From Lucinisca nassula (Eukaryota; Mollusca; Bivalvia; Lucinida; Lucinidae), in assembly GCA_963580285.1 (NCBI GenBank), contig OY757025.1, positions 119,813,141 to 119,877,140 of the forward strand: a DNA stretch of 64,000 nt, written 5' to 3'. Under the pieces are notes generated by a model, which was not told the DNA's origin, made no database searches, and saw only the letters and a list, made by a program, of their open reading frames with translations. The translations under genes were made by a program, and so were the position numbers. The stretch's first letter is position 1. Each line of letters opens with the position of its first letter. Shown piece by piece: positions 44,479 through 55,610 of the stretch.

Positions 44479-44685
44479 GCCTCCGTGGCCTAGTGGATAA
44501 GAGCGCTAACTCTTGATAATCAGGTCTCTCACGCTGTGGTTCGAGCCTGGCTCGGGTCACATGCAAGACGCCAAGTTCTGCAACGAAAGGTCATGTGACT
44601 TTTCTCCGGGTCCACCGGTTTCCGCCCAGCCCATGATCGGATCGATATGAATGAAATAATCTTGAAAAGGCCGTAAAACCAAAAC
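44479..44685 (+). mobile_element. tRNA-derived SINE, family S3 (best copy)
   Basis: tRNA-like head: TGGCCTAGTGGATAAGAGCG (box A) and GGTTCGAGCCTGG (box B), then GTTCTGCAACGAAAGGTCAT, TCTCCGGGTCCACCGGTTTC, and 3' end ATAATCTTGAAAAGGCCGTA followed by an A-rich tail. Not a functional tRNA: the head cannot fold past the box B and continues into SINE body. Confidence 0.85.
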
Positions 44686-44826
44686 CAAAAAAAAACACAT
44701 GGCTACAGCTTATTGTATATCTGGTTATTTCCCAACGCATGGAAGATATATAACCCGATTTTCATGTTTTGGTTAACTTCGAATGATGGTCTTTCTGGCT
44801 AAGAGACGTTAAATAGCTGATCCAAC

Positions 44827-45052
44827 ATCACGTAAACAAGTCCATGTAATGAACACCACTCTAAAACCCACTTTATAGAGAAAAATGGCGTTTACATGGC
44901 GTTTTGTGACAAGAAACATAGAATGTGAGTTCTCGTTAGAACCGCCTCAATGAGGCGGTTCTAACGAGAACCCACAATCTATGCTGAAAGTAGAAATAAG
45001 AAAAGAAAAACATTGTTACAACTATGAGAAAAATTATTACATCACATATGTT
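44827..45052 (-). mobile_element. Family B palindromic element
   Basis: CATCACGTAAACAAGTCCAT at left. The hairpin GAGTTCTCGTTAGAACCGC with CTC-AAT-GAG centre is very well preserved. The right end is short and diverged. Confidence 0.8.
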
Positions 45053-45599
45053 TGTCAAAAACAATTTTTGCTCTAAACTATAATTTCAAAGGTTCCTCTG
45101 AAACATATCACTTACCATTTAAAATGTATACAAAATAACAGAAACAATTTATGGCCTTCGAAATTGCATTTTTCGAATCATAAATTTGATTTTTTTTCCA
45201 CCCATAGTTGTGATAACTAACAAGCAAGCATATGTTGCCTAATATAGGGCGAGGTAGTTTATTTTGGAAGTAGTTTCTGGCTTTTAAAACAAGTCGTGAT
45301 TGTTCCAAATATAGGTTAAACTTGTTTCAAACATGACATGCGAGTGTCATTAAGAACCGATTCTTTAAGAGTTCCTAACAACGCTAACTTTAAAATAAAA
45401 CAGTTTGTGTGCGTGCAAAATTGCGTGTGTATAACTTTGCGCTATAGGTGGCTTCGTTTGAGCTTGGGCTTCGCTAGGAAATATTTTCCAACTATTACAC
45501 AAAGTGGAATTTTCTGGGGGCCTTGTAATCACGGGTTGTATGTCTAAAACTACAAAATGTTTTTTTATATTATTATTATTATTATTTTGTTCTTTGTTG

Positions 45600-46370
45600 T
45601 TATGTTGTTGTTTTCGCGCTGTATTTGTAGCTGTGACCATTCGTTGTTCGCCCGTTGTGCTTGTAGCCGTGACCATGGTTGTTCGCCCGTTGTATTTGTA
45701 GCCGTGATCATGGTTGTTCGCCCGTTGTATTTGTAGCCGTGACCATTCGTTGTTCGCCCGTTGTATTTGTAGCCGTGACCATGGTTGTTCGCCCGTTATA
45801 TGTGTAGCCGTGACCATTCGTTGTTCGCCCGTTGTATATGTAGCTGTGACCATTCGTTGTTCGTCCCTGGTATTTGTAGCCGTGACCATGGTTGTTCGCC
45901 CGTTATATGTGTAGCCGTGACCATTCGTTGTTCGCCCGTTGTATATGACCATTCGTTGTTGGCCAGTTGTATTCGTAGCCTTGACCACTCGTTCGCCCGT
46001 TGTATTTGTAGCTATGACTATTCGTTGTTCTCCCGTTGTATTTGTAGCCGTGACTATGGTTGTTCGTCCTTTGTATTTGAAGCCGAGACCATGGTTGTTC
46101 GCCCGTTGTATTTGTAACCGTGGCCATTCGTTGTTCGCCCGTTGTATTTGTAGCCGTGACCGTTCGTTGTTTGCCCGTTGAATTTGTAGCCGTGACCATG
46201 GTTGTTCGCCTGTTGTATGTGTAGCTGTGTCCATCCATTGTTCGGCCTTTGTATTTATAGCCGTGACCATTCGTTTTTCGCCCGTTGTATTTGCCGCCGT
46301 GACCATAGTTGTTCGCCCGTAATTTGTGTAGCCGTGACCATTCGTTGTTCACCCGTTGTATTTGTCTGTT
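45600..46370. repeat. 36-bp minisatellite
   Basis: About 20 copies of a unit with GTTGTTCGCCCGTTGTATTT and GTAGCCGTGACCAT. The period is 36 bp (12 codons), so the array stays open in several frames on both strands and yields false proteins of up to 313 residues. Units vary at the last two bases (TTC or GG). Confidence 0.93.
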
Positions 46371-46371
46371 T

Positions 46372-46680
46372 GATTTGAGGTTTAACGTCACCATCAACAA
46401 TGTAGAGGTCATTTTTGAGATGTTGCTTCTAATTTTGTGGGACTTTTACCCGACATTGAGATGAATGTCATCTCAAGCCCTGTCCCCAATGAAACCAATA
46501 GGGTTTATAAGCATGGAGGGTCCGACTCGCACCGCTTTGTCTGGGCAGGCTTAGATCCTCTAAGCGGTTTACCAGTACTCGTGTGCGGTTGGTGTCAGCT
46601 CTGCGTGGAAGCATCATGCAGCTCATCTATTTCTTCAAGCCCCGATTTGCGGGGGCCTCACCCGATGGTTTATAGCGGTA
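46372..46680 (-). repeat. SINE-like dispersed repeat, family S2
   Basis: TTGATTTGAGGTTTAACGTC, ACCCGACATTGAGATGAATG, AAGCATGGAGGGTCCGACTC, CAGCTCATCTATTTCTTCAA. It interrupts the end of the 36-bp array: one more GCCATTCGTTGTTCGCC follows at about 46681. Confidence 0.85.
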
Positions 46681-47489
46681 GCCATTCGTTGTTCGCCTAG
46701 ACGATCAATTCTCTTTTAGCTTTTTCTCTTACGTGTATTTCGTCCAATAAAATAACATAAATTTTGAGGCATTATATACCTGAAATAGAGGGCTTTAACA
46801 TGTCTTATTATTAGAATAATATTATATCAGCTAGTCTCGTCAGTGATAAAGACTCTCAATCCATAAATTTTATAGTTTATTTTCACAAAATAACACTGTC
46901 CACAAAAATGATTTAAGTTAGAAATGACACTGCCAAAGTCATGTGAAAAAAGGCCACCACAAGAAAAAACGTGTCTTGCGTAGGTGCGCACAGCGGAGAC
47001 TCAGATCATGCGCGCAGGCTGATCTGAGTCTTCGTTGTACGTTTAATAGATTACCAGTGAAACTTATTCAAGTGGGCGCAGCAATCTGAAGCCTAACTGA
47101 GCAACCCTGAGGTTGATGTGTGTTATCATTTGGCTGACGACCCGGTTTCGCTAGTTGCGCTTCAGGTCATAAATTTGTTTTTTTCGTCGGTTTTATAAAA
47201 GTGTAGGGCCTTGTTCCAGTCTATTAGCCGTTGGTTATGTTTGTTTTATGTTCTTTCTATTTTATCTGGTTTATTAGTCCAGTCAAGGTTTGTTTCATGT
47301 TGTTCAAGGATTCGTATGTTATGTTTGTTTCGAAGTGTTTCTATTTTATCTGGTTTATCATTCCAGTCAAGGAGCCGTGCGTTATGTTTGTTTCGTGTTA
47401 TTCTATTTTATCTGGTCAACTATTCCATGATTCCAGTGAACGAGCCGAAAGTTATGCTTGTTTCCTGTTATTTATTTTTACCAGTGAAG

Positions 47490-47785
47490 TAACCGCCCCC
47501 GTCCATCGGTGCTTGGAGAAATAGATTGGGCTGCACGATGCTTCCTTACCGACTGCACATGAGTACTGGTAATCCACTTAGAACTTCTAAGCCTGCCCAG
47601 GAAAATTGCTGCTAGTCGGCACGTCCATGCTTATAAACCCTATTGGTTTTATTAGGCGGCAGGGATTGAGATGTCATTTTATCTCAATATCGGGTTAAAG
47701 TCCCACAATATTGGAAGCAACGTCTCCAAAATGACCTAAATAGTGTTGACGGGGACGTTAAGCCTCAAATGAAACAAAAACAAGG
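47490..47785 (+). repeat. S2 repeat inserted in the 63-bp array
   Basis: CCCCGTCCATCGGTGCTTGG, CTATTGGTTTTATTAGGCGG, GTTGACGGGGACGTTAAGCC, ending in CAAATGAAACAAAAACAAGG, where the array resumes. Confidence 0.8.
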
Positions 47786-47984
47786 AGTCGTAGGTTGTGT
47801 TAGTTTCATGTTATTTCTATTTTATCTGGTTTATTATTCCAGTCAATGTGCTGTAATTTATGTTTGTTTCGTGCTCTTCCTATTTTATTTTATCTGGCTT
47901 ATTATTCTCGGAACCGTATGTCGTATTATTTCTTTTTTTTTTTTCATGTTTATTATTCCAGTCTAGGAGCCGTAGGTTATGATT

Positions 47985-48325
47985 ATTTCATGTAATTTCT
48001 GTCTTACCTGGACGCCCCGCCCATCTGGGCTTGAAGAAACAGATGGGTTGCACGATGCTTCCACGCAGAGCTGACACCGACCGCACACGAGTACTGGTAA
48101 ACTTGTAACAGGATCTAAGCCTGCCCAGGCAAAGCGGTGCGAGTCGGACCATCCATGCATATTTACCCTATTGGTTTCATTGGGCGACAGGGCTTGAGAA
48201 GTCATTTCATCTCAATGTCGGGTAAAATGCCCACAAAATAGGAAGCAACGTCTCCAAAATGACCTATTCAGTGTTGGCGGTGACGTTAAACCTCAAATCA
48301 AACAAACAAACAAACAAACTGTCTT
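47985..48325 (+). repeat. S2 repeat inserted in the 63-bp array
   Basis: CGCCCCGCCCATCTGGGCTT to TTAAACCTCAAATCAAACAA and (CAAA)n. The phrase CTGTCTTACCTGG flanks both sides (47999-48011, about 48320), a probable target-site duplication of about 13 bp. Confidence 0.85.
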
Positions 48326-48465
48326 ACCTGGTTAATATTCCAGTCAAGATGCTGTAGGTACTGTGTGTTGCATGTTATTTCTAATTCTATCTGGTTTATT
48401 ACTCTGGTCAAGGAGCTGTAGGTTATGTCTGTTGCATGTTATTTCTATTTCATCTGGTTTATAAA

Positions 48466-48750
48466 GCCCCCCAGTGGAAATCTTCCACTGACCGTTCCAA
48501 GGCGGCTCTTCTGTGGCGAATTATTTATGTTGTTGTTTGTTACTTACTGTGTGTACCACTTGTGTTTTTTAATTTTGGATGGCCATATGGCCATTTTGTG
48601 GGAAAGTAACTGTCCATATGGCCTTCCTTTGTTTAGGTTTCCATTATGGTCTGGTCGCTTAATGTTTGTATTTCTTTCCCTTTGGTGTCTTTTATGGATG
48701 GAGTAAGTTAATTGTATCAATTCCTGATCTTTGTTTTACTTCTACTTATT
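48466..48750 (+). mobile_element. R2x 3' tail inserted in the 63-bp array
   Basis: CCCCCCAGTGGAAATCTTCC, GACCGTTCCAAGGCGGCTCT, GGATGGCCATATGGCCATTT, CCCTTTGGTGTCTTTTATGG. Close relative of the reverse copy at 51625-51990. Confidence 0.8.
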
Positions 48751-51106
48751 ATTCCTGTCAAGGAGCCGTGTGATATGTGTGTTTCATGTTGTTTCTATTT
48801 CATCCGGTTTATTATTCCTGACAAGGAGCCGTATGATATTATATTATTATTTCTATTTTATCTGGTTTATTATTCCAGTCAATGAGCCGTAGGTTATGTC
48901 TGATGTATGATAATTCTATTTTATTCAGTTTATCATTCCAGTCAAGGAGCCTTAGATAACGTTTTTTGTTTTGTTGTTTTTTTTCTTGTTATTTCTATTT
49001 TATCTGGTTTATTATTTCGCCAAGGAGCCATACGGTATGCTTGTTTCATGTTGTTTCTATTTCATCTGGTTTATTATTCCCGTCCAGGAGCCATAGGTTA
49101 TGTCTGTTGCATGATATTTCTATTTCACCTGGTTTATTATTCCAGTCAAGGAGCCTTAGATAACGTTTTTTGGTGTGTGTTTTTTTTTTTTCATGTCATT
49201 TCTATTTCATCTGGTTTATTATTCCCGTCAAAGAGCCGTATGATATGTTTGTTTCATGTTGTTTCTATTTCATCCGGTTTATTATTCCTGACAAGGAGCC
49301 GTAGGTTATGCTTGTTTCATATTATTTCTATTTTATCTGGTTTATTATTCCAGTTAAGGAGCCATAGGGTATGCTTGTTTCACGTTGTTTCTATTTCACC
49401 TGGATTATTATTCCTGTCAAGGAGCCGTATGATATGTATGTTTCATGTTGTTTCTATTTCATCCGGTTTCTATTTCATCTGGTTTATTATTCCCGTCAAA
49501 GAGCCGTATGATATGTTTTTTCATGTTGTTTCTATTTTATCCGGTTTATTATTCCTGACAAGGAGCCGTAGGTTATGCTTGTTATATATTATATCTATTT
49601 TATCTGGTTTATTATTCCAGTCAAGGAGCAATAGGGTATGCTTGTTTCACGTTGTTTCTATTTCACCTGGTTTATTATTCCTGTCAAGGAGCCGTATGAT
49701 ATGTATGTTTCATGCTGTGTCTATTTCATCCGGTTTATTAGTCCTGTCAAGGAGCCGTATGTTATGCTTGTTTCATATTATTTCTATTTTATCTGGTTTA
49801 TAATTCCAGTCAAGGCGCCATAGGGTATGTTTGTTTCATGTTGTTTTGATATTATCTGGTTTATTATTCCAGTCAAGGAGCCATATGATATGTTTGTTTC
49901 ATGTTGTTTCGATATTATCTGGTTTATTATTCCAGTCAAGGAGCCATAGGATATGTTTGTTACATGTTGTTTTGATAATATCTGTTTTATTATTCCTGTC
50001 AAGGAGCCATTGGATATGTTTGTTTCATGTTGTGTCGATATTATCTGGTTTATTATTCCTGTCAAGGAGCCATAGGATATGTTTGTTTCATGTTGTTTCT
50101 ATATGGTCCGGTTTATTATTCCCGTCAAGTAGCCATTGGATATGTTTGTTTCATGTTGGTTCTATATTATCTGGTTTATTATTCCTGTCAAGGAGCCATA
50201 GGATATGTTTGTTTTATGTTGTTTCTATAATATCTGGTTCATTATTCCAGTCAATGAGCCGTAAGATATGTTTGATTCGTGTTGTTTTGATATTATCTGG
50301 TTTATTATTCCTGTCAAGGAGCCATTGGCTATGTTTGTTACATGTTGTTTTGATATTATCTGGTTTATTATTCCAGTCAAGGAGCTATAGGATATGTTTG
50401 TTTCATGTTGTTTTGATATTATCTGGTTTATTATTCCTGTCAAGGAGCCATTGGATATGTTTGTTTCATGTTGTTTCGATTTTATCTGGTTTATTATTCC
50501 TGTCAAGGAGCCATAAGATATGTTTGTTTCATGTTGTTTCTATATTATCTGGTTTATTATTCCTGTCAAGGAGCCATTGGATATGTTTGTTTCATGTTGT
50601 TTCGGTATTATCTGGTTTATTATTCCTGTCAAGGAGCCATAAGATATGTTTGATTCGTGTTGTTTTGATATTATCTGGTTTATTATTCCTGTCAAGGAGC
50701 CATAGGATATGTTTGTTTCATGTTGTTTCGGTATTATCTGGTTTATTATTCCTGTCAAGGAGCCATAAGATATGTTTGATTCGTGTTGTTTTGATATTAT
50801 CTGGTTTATTATTCCTGTCAAGGAGCCATTGGATATGTTTGTTTCATGTTGTTTCTCTATTGTCTGGTTTATTATTCCTGTCAAGGAGCCAAAGATATGT
50901 TTGTTTCATGTTGTTTCTAAATTATCTGTTTCATTATTCCAGTGAAGGAGCCATAAGATATGTTTGTTTCATGTTGTTTCTATATTATCTGGATTATTAT
51001 TCTAGTCAAAGAGTCGTCTGTTTTGTTTGTTTCATGTTGTTTCAATTTTATCTGTTTTATTATTGTCATCAATGAGTCGCAGGTAAGGTTCCTTTCATAT
51101 TACAGT

Positions 51107-51275
51107 AAAATTCCGCTATTAAGACCACCTAAAAATAACACTTGATATGTTTAGGTTACATTTATTCTTTCTTTGTCTTTGCTACACTCGGTGTCTCCTA
51201 TTAAGAGACCAGCTTTGGGACTGTTCAAAAGTGGTCTTAAATACCACTTTTGAACAGTCCTAAAGGTGGTCTTTA
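51107..51275. repeat. Palindromic element with 19-bp inner stem
   Basis: GGGACTGTTCAAAAGTGGT, a short AT loop, then its inverse. Outer phrases TATTAAGACCACCT and AAGGTGGTCTTTATA are inverted too. Probably a small foldback MITE. Confidence 0.75.
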
Positions 51276-51509
51276 TATATTTCTATTTTGTTTAGTTTAT
51301 TATTACATCAAGGAGCAGATGGTAATGTTCGTTTCTAATCTGGTTTATACAGTAGCATTTAAGTACCTCGAATACCTTTAGGATCATTAAAATTGGTTCG
51401 AAATAGGGAAGTTTGAATTACTGAGGGTAAATCTCAGCGCCATGCACGATAATGATGAATAATGAGGACGACTTAGGATATCTTTTCGATCTTCTATAAA
51501 AATAAAGGA

Positions 51510-51575
51510 ATGCCGTGTGTACTTATTAGAATCGCCTCATTGAGGCGATTCTAATACGTACACACGGCATTCCGG
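51510..51575. repeat. Variant palindrome core (TAGAATCGCCTC)
   Basis: GCCGTGTGTACTTATTAGAAT-CGCCTC-ATT-GAGGCG-ATTCTAATACGTACACACGGC: near-perfect stem with the same CGCCTC-N3-GAGGCG centre as families A/B but GAAT in place of GAAC. Also at 53533-53594 and degenerate at 57998-58085. Confidence 0.8.
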
Positions 51576-51624
51576 GGCGATTCTTATATGTACACAGAAC
51601 GTATATGTTTCTAGATAAAAAAGT

Positions 51625-51990
51625 AGAAGTAAAACAAAGATCAGGAATCGATTCAATTAACTTACTCCACCCATCAAAGACACCAATTGGAAAGAAACAC
51701 AAACATGAAGCGACCAGACCATAATGGAAATCTAAACAAAGGATGGCCATAAGGACAGTTACTTTCCCACAAAATGGCCAAAGGGCCATCCAAAATAAAA
51801 AGACACAACTGATACACACAGTAAGTAACGAACAACAACATAAATAAACCGCCACAGAAGAACCGCCTTGGAACGGTCAGTGGAAAGAATTCCACTGGGG
51901 GGCTTAAATCGATTTTACGTTGCTACAATCCTCGCCCTTACTTCCGTCGCGATTTAGACAAATAATTTGTTCAGTCCGCATGAAGGCCTC
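51625..51990 (-). mobile_element. R2x 3' tail (reverse strand)
   Basis: AAGTAAAACAAAGATCAGGA, GGCCATAAGGACAGTTACTT, GAACCGCCTTGGAACGGTCA, CTTCCGTCGCGATTTAGACA; continues with CGGTGAGGACTCGACAGCAA, which is the inverse of 21760-21860. Confidence 0.8.
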
Positions 51991-52109
51991 CTAACTCAGC
52001 AGTGTAACATCTCCGTGAACACAAATAATCAAAGAACCACAGAGGTGAGACAACGGTGAGGACTCGACAGCAAAAAACCACTGAAATGCTTGAGCAAAAG
52101 GAAACCAAC

Positions 52110-53530
52110 AGTTAGACTCCGATGTTACCTGTATCTTTCTATGATTTTGTCAAAACCTTCTCCTTCTTACAAGAATGGACGTGACTGAAGTTCGTTTCAG
52201 AAACTCGGGGGTGAAAGGGTTAAAGTAGAGTAATCTACCTAATCTACTGTATCACGGAGACTTCTGTGGAAGTATCACAAACATTATAATTAATTTATTT
52301 GAATGGAATATCTGTCCCATTTAAAACCTAATAAAACGTTTGGCTTTCATAGGGTTCATTTTATGATGTCTTCCTATTACAATCGATGAATGAATTAACT
52401 GATAAATTATCTCTATCAGCTGGTCTATTCACATATTAGCCAATTAATTCCTAGCATCCGCTTAACGGAATATTAACAAACGATGCATATCCAGTTCAAA
52501 CGCCGCATTTTCGGCATCTTATCTTGCTTGCTTCACACAGTTTGCTTAAAATATAGGACGTTTTCAAGACGTTTATAAATAACCCGGCAACACAAATCAA
52601 CCTAAAGTTAACTGCAAACGGACTTGAGAGTTGAAATTACCAATTCGGCACAAATAGGTTGAATTTTCATTTATCTTCTTTTTAATATCAACAATGCATC
52701 TTCACTTTAAATGGACAAACAGTTCCGTTTTCAGTCTGCTAAATCAATGATTATAGCGTTCTTCTTCTATCTGTTCACGCGTGTTTATGATAATCATAAC
52801 TGGGCTCAACCAAGAAAACCGCGTCTTGGAACATCCTGGCGCGCAAAGCAATGCCTCAGATCGGGCTCTCTGCCGCCCCAGTAGGCGCACAGCCTCTCCG
52901 GGTTGCATGAAGAAATATATATATAGCAGACAACGAAGACTCTGATCTTCCTGCGCGAAGCGCAGTCTGATCAGAGTCTTCGCTGTGTAACATTTCTCAT
53001 AGATACCATTTCACATGTCACGGCTAGACCGATATTATTCTTTTCTAAATGGGAGATTTCAAAGGACGCCATTTCACGCTAGATTTATAAATTCATCCAC
53101 TAAATAAAGGAAATAAATACGACATCAACTGAGACAAAATCTATAAACAATCTTTTCATAATTATTATTACGATTAATAAACAGGCACTGAAATTAGATA
53201 CATTCAGTTTAAGCTCAAATTAAAATTAGGAATGCACACGGAATCTGCAGATTTATGAATTGGATTTTTGGTTTCAAGCAAAGGAGACTTCTATGAACTT
53301 CCTGTAAGGAATTAAGGTGAAATATATAGAGTTAAAGGTGGGGTGTTAGTTAGAACCGTTTACGTTTCATTTTTTACATTATCTTTGTCCGTATGTTTTG
53401 TAATTTATATTTTCGTCAGCGTATAACCGTGAAATTTACCATGGTGGATAATTCAACGGCGCTCCTAAGTCCCTAAAGAAATTTTCCTTTACTCCCGTAT
53501 AATTTAGGTGATCAAATTTTATCTGTAAAA
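52110..53530. other. Mostly unique sequence; one imperfect hairpin
   Basis: No gene recognised. At 52930-52985 is an imperfect hairpin, GAAGACTCTGATC...TGCGC / GCGCAGTCTGATCAGAGTC, related to the 41351 hairpin. Confidence 0.5.
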
Positions 53531-53532
53531 AG

Positions 53533-53594
53533 TACGTTGCGTGTACTCATTAGAATCGCCTCAATGAGGCGATTCTAATGACAACACACACTAT
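53533..53594. repeat. Variant palindrome core (TAGAATCGCCTC)
   Basis: GTGTACTCATTAGAAT-CGCCTC-AAT-GAGGCG-ATTCTAATGACAACAC. Same variant as 51510-51575. Confidence 0.75.
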
Positions 53595-53624
53595 ACCTTT
53601 ATTTTATACTAGATCAAAAGATAT

Positions 53625-53850
53625 CCTTGAGGGGAAAGGGAACACCTGGCAGATTTTTCCGCCGGTTCTCAAAGGGAGACAACTTTCGGGACTTCATGTT
53701 TGCTGTTCTATAAAACCTGTCGCACGATAAAAGGAACCTACTCTTAAAGGAAATAATTAGTTCCTTTAAGAGTTGACTCCAATTGACTTGGGAGACAAAA
53801 CTACTTTTGCATGATTTGCCTCCCCTGAAGATGTATTCTTTCCCCTTAAG
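53625..53850 (-). mobile_element. Foldback/TIR element, family F
   Basis: GGGGAAAGGGAACACCTGGC, CAAAGGGAGACAACTTTCGG, inner palindrome CTCTTAAAGGAAATAATTAG / TTCCTTTAAGAG, end CCCCTGAAGATGTATTCTTT. Reverse relative of 16665-16870. Confidence 0.75.
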
Positions 53851-54307
53851 ACAAAAATTATGCCTCTTACCAATCGCTATGTTTAACCCTCAGTGGCTCT
53901 AACTTACCCTAACTCGAACAGTCTTGGTCGAAATGTTTTCTAGACACACTAGTTCAAGTTAGGAGTTCGTCTGTACATCAGTTGAGTAAAAATATATAAC
54001 CTTCTTACCCGTCAGTAATTTGTCATCTGTGGTGTTTGGTTCGTACTAAATTAGGATGCACACGCGATGTGGTTCATCCATGAAAGGCATACTCGTTATT
54101 CTATTTTTTCCATTTACCATTTAAGAAAGGGTGATGTGTTTTGTAAATGTAATGAGAACTCTAAATGAATGGACATAGTTTGCGACGGTACTGTTTGAAA
54201 CCCGACGTCATCACGTATACGGAGCGGCAGTTAAAATGGTTTGGTGAACACTTGGTTTTTAGCCATTTTTGTGTAACTCTACCGTTTTAAAACGCACCTA
54301 ATTAGGT

Positions 54308-54474
54308 GAGTGAGTGAGTGTTTCAGTTTTACGTCCCACCAATAGCTAAGGTCATACGGACATGGGACCTCGGTTTAAAGACTCATCCGAAAGTCTGGAG
54401 AAGCCCAGGATCGAACCTGCGACCCCTGGTTTACAAGACGAGTAGCGTAACCACTCGACCATGGAGGCTTCTAA
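54308..54474 (-). mobile_element. S1 tRNA-derived SINE with 13-bp TSD
   Basis: Full reverse copy, GAGTGAGTGAGTGTTTCAGT ... GGATCGAACC ... ATGGAGGCTTCTAA. Perfect direct repeats CACCTAATTAGGT at 54295-54307 and 54475-54487. Confidence 0.93.
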
Positions 54475-54589
54475 CACCTAATTAGGTACATTGGAATCAG
54501 AGGGATAATTGAATTGAAAACTGTTAGTTTGGGTTTTAAATCATTGGTTTTTCTATCGCAATACCGCGGGTTAGCTAAAAAAATGAATT

Positions 54590-54825
54590 TCCGGACGTAA
54601 GCCATTTTGTACCAGAAACCCCAAAACGGGTACCCTGGCAAACAGTGCAGGCCCAGATCCGACGCCACAGAACGCGGCGTCTCATCAGGACCTACACTGT
54701 TTGCAAAATGATCAGCTATTTTCTGAATAAAATTTGAAGAAAACACAACCTGACGCCCCTTAATTTTGAAATGGACTCGTGCTATATGTAAGGAAGAAGA
54801 CTCCATCTGGTACAAAAAATATTAA
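54590..54825 (-). mobile_element. TTAA-type MITE body with internal palindrome
   Basis: TTTGTACCAGAAACCCCAAA, GGCAAACAGTGCAGGCCCAG, palindrome around GACGCC...GGCGTC, CACAACCTGACGCCCC, GAAGAAGACTCCATCTGGTA. The reverse of 10024-10245; outer TTAA not clear. Confidence 0.7.
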
Positions 54826-55012
54826 AATAGACGAAGTCAATTTTGAAGACAATTATCCTCTAAGTCTATCTTTTTACCACCATTCTCGCAACATGCAAAC
54901 ACCGTTGAGTTTCAAAGATGATTCGACGTTGGGTGCCTCTTGAGGTAGTTGTGGGTTGAGATTGTGGTAAAGAGAAAGTTGACATCTGTTAGTTTTCCTT
55001 TTCTCTTTGCAG

Positions 55013-55100
55013 GTGTGCTGGTGGATATAGTAAAGAATTGTACATTTCTGGAAACTCATCATGACGACGTCATCATAAAGCAAGGGGAACGGGGAGACAG
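55013..55100 (+). CDS. Coding exon, start of cyclic nucleotide-binding domain
   Basis: Acceptor CCTTTTCTCTTTGCAG ends at 55012, donor GTTAGT begins at 55101. The 88-nt exon begins with the two bases that complete the codon split at 29759 and ends with two spare bases. It reads VLVDIVKNCTFLETHHDDVIIKQGERGD when joined to the first exon. The helix plus D-D-V-I-I-K-Q-G-E-x-G-D is the beta1-beta2 beginning of a CNB domain (family form roughly G-E-x-G-D-x-x-Y-I-I). The phosphate-binding cassette and lid would lie on later exons, which I did not find in the remaining 8.9 kb. Sits among mobile elements but shows no link to them. The identity as a CNB protein is fairly confident; the specific orthologue is not. 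Confidence 0.75.
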
Positions 55101-55171
55101 GTTAGTGATTTATTGAAGGTTTTCGCTTTACGGTTAATTGTTATACCTTCATATGAAGATACCACAGACCT

Positions 55172-55456
55172 CATTACGCTAACACGCCTATACAAATACA
55201 TTGCCAATTTTATTGCCGAAAAAAATGAAAATTTTAAGATGAAAAAAAAAATGGGATATTTTTCTGATTTCTGCTCAAAATATAGATTGTGGGCACTCGT
55301 TAGAACCGCCTCATCGAGGCGGTTCTAACGAGTACCCACAATCTATATCTTAGAGCAGAAATAAGAAAAATAAGGTATACCCCCTGAAACCCCAGTTTTA
55401 CAATAAAAAAGTGGGGTTCAAGGGGGTCAAAGTTATATAGGCGTGTTTGCCTGATG
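55172..55456 (+). mobile_element. Palindromic TIR element, family A, complete
   Basis: CATTACGCTAACACGCCTAT to ATAGGCGTGTTTGCCTGATG; hairpin TAGATTGTGGGCACTCGTTA.. with CCGCCTC-ATC-GAGGCGG. T flanks both ends. Inserted 71 bp downstream of the CNB exon's donor site. Confidence 0.92.
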
Positions 55457-55484
55457 TTCTGGCACAGTCATTTTGTGATTGTGT

Positions 55485-55610
55485 GTGTTTTAGAGTTTTA
55501 CGTCCAACCAACAAGTAATGTTATACGGAGACGGGACCTCGGTTTAAAAACTCATCCGATGTCTGGAGATACCAAGTTTCGAATGATTGGTCCCTGGTTT
55601 ATAAGGCGTC
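55485..55610 (-). mobile_element. S1 SINE fragment (diverged)
   Basis: TTTAGAGTTTTACGTCCAAC, CGGAGACGGGACCTCGGTTT, CTGGTTTATAAGGCG. The tRNA head is lost. Confidence 0.7.

Larger units (their letters stand above)
47205..51095. repeat. 63-bp minisatellite, interrupted
   Basis: Unit of 63 bp with TATCTGGTTTATTATTCCTG, TCAAGGAGCCATAGGATATG, TTTGTTTCATGTTGTTTC. Over 30 copies from 48770 to 51095 in nearly unbroken register, plus others from 47205 interleaved with S2 copies and an R2x tail. Because 63 is 21 codons, one forward frame is open for 414 residues (49831-51075) and 298 residues (48907-49803), and the reverse strand is also open. A few more decayed units follow at 51280-51350. Confidence 0.93.

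Noticed and set aside
45365..46306. 313-residue reverse-strand frame with 12-residue repeats
   Set aside because: Produced by the 36-bp minisatellite, open in several frames.
45600..46370. CRISPR-like array (36-bp repeats)
   Set aside because: Units are directly adjacent with no unique spacers, and the context is eukaryotic.
49831..51075. 414-residue open frame resembling a hydrophobic repeat protein
   Set aside because: It is a reading of the 63-bp minisatellite; other frames on both strands are open too and no start, splice or domain evidence exists.
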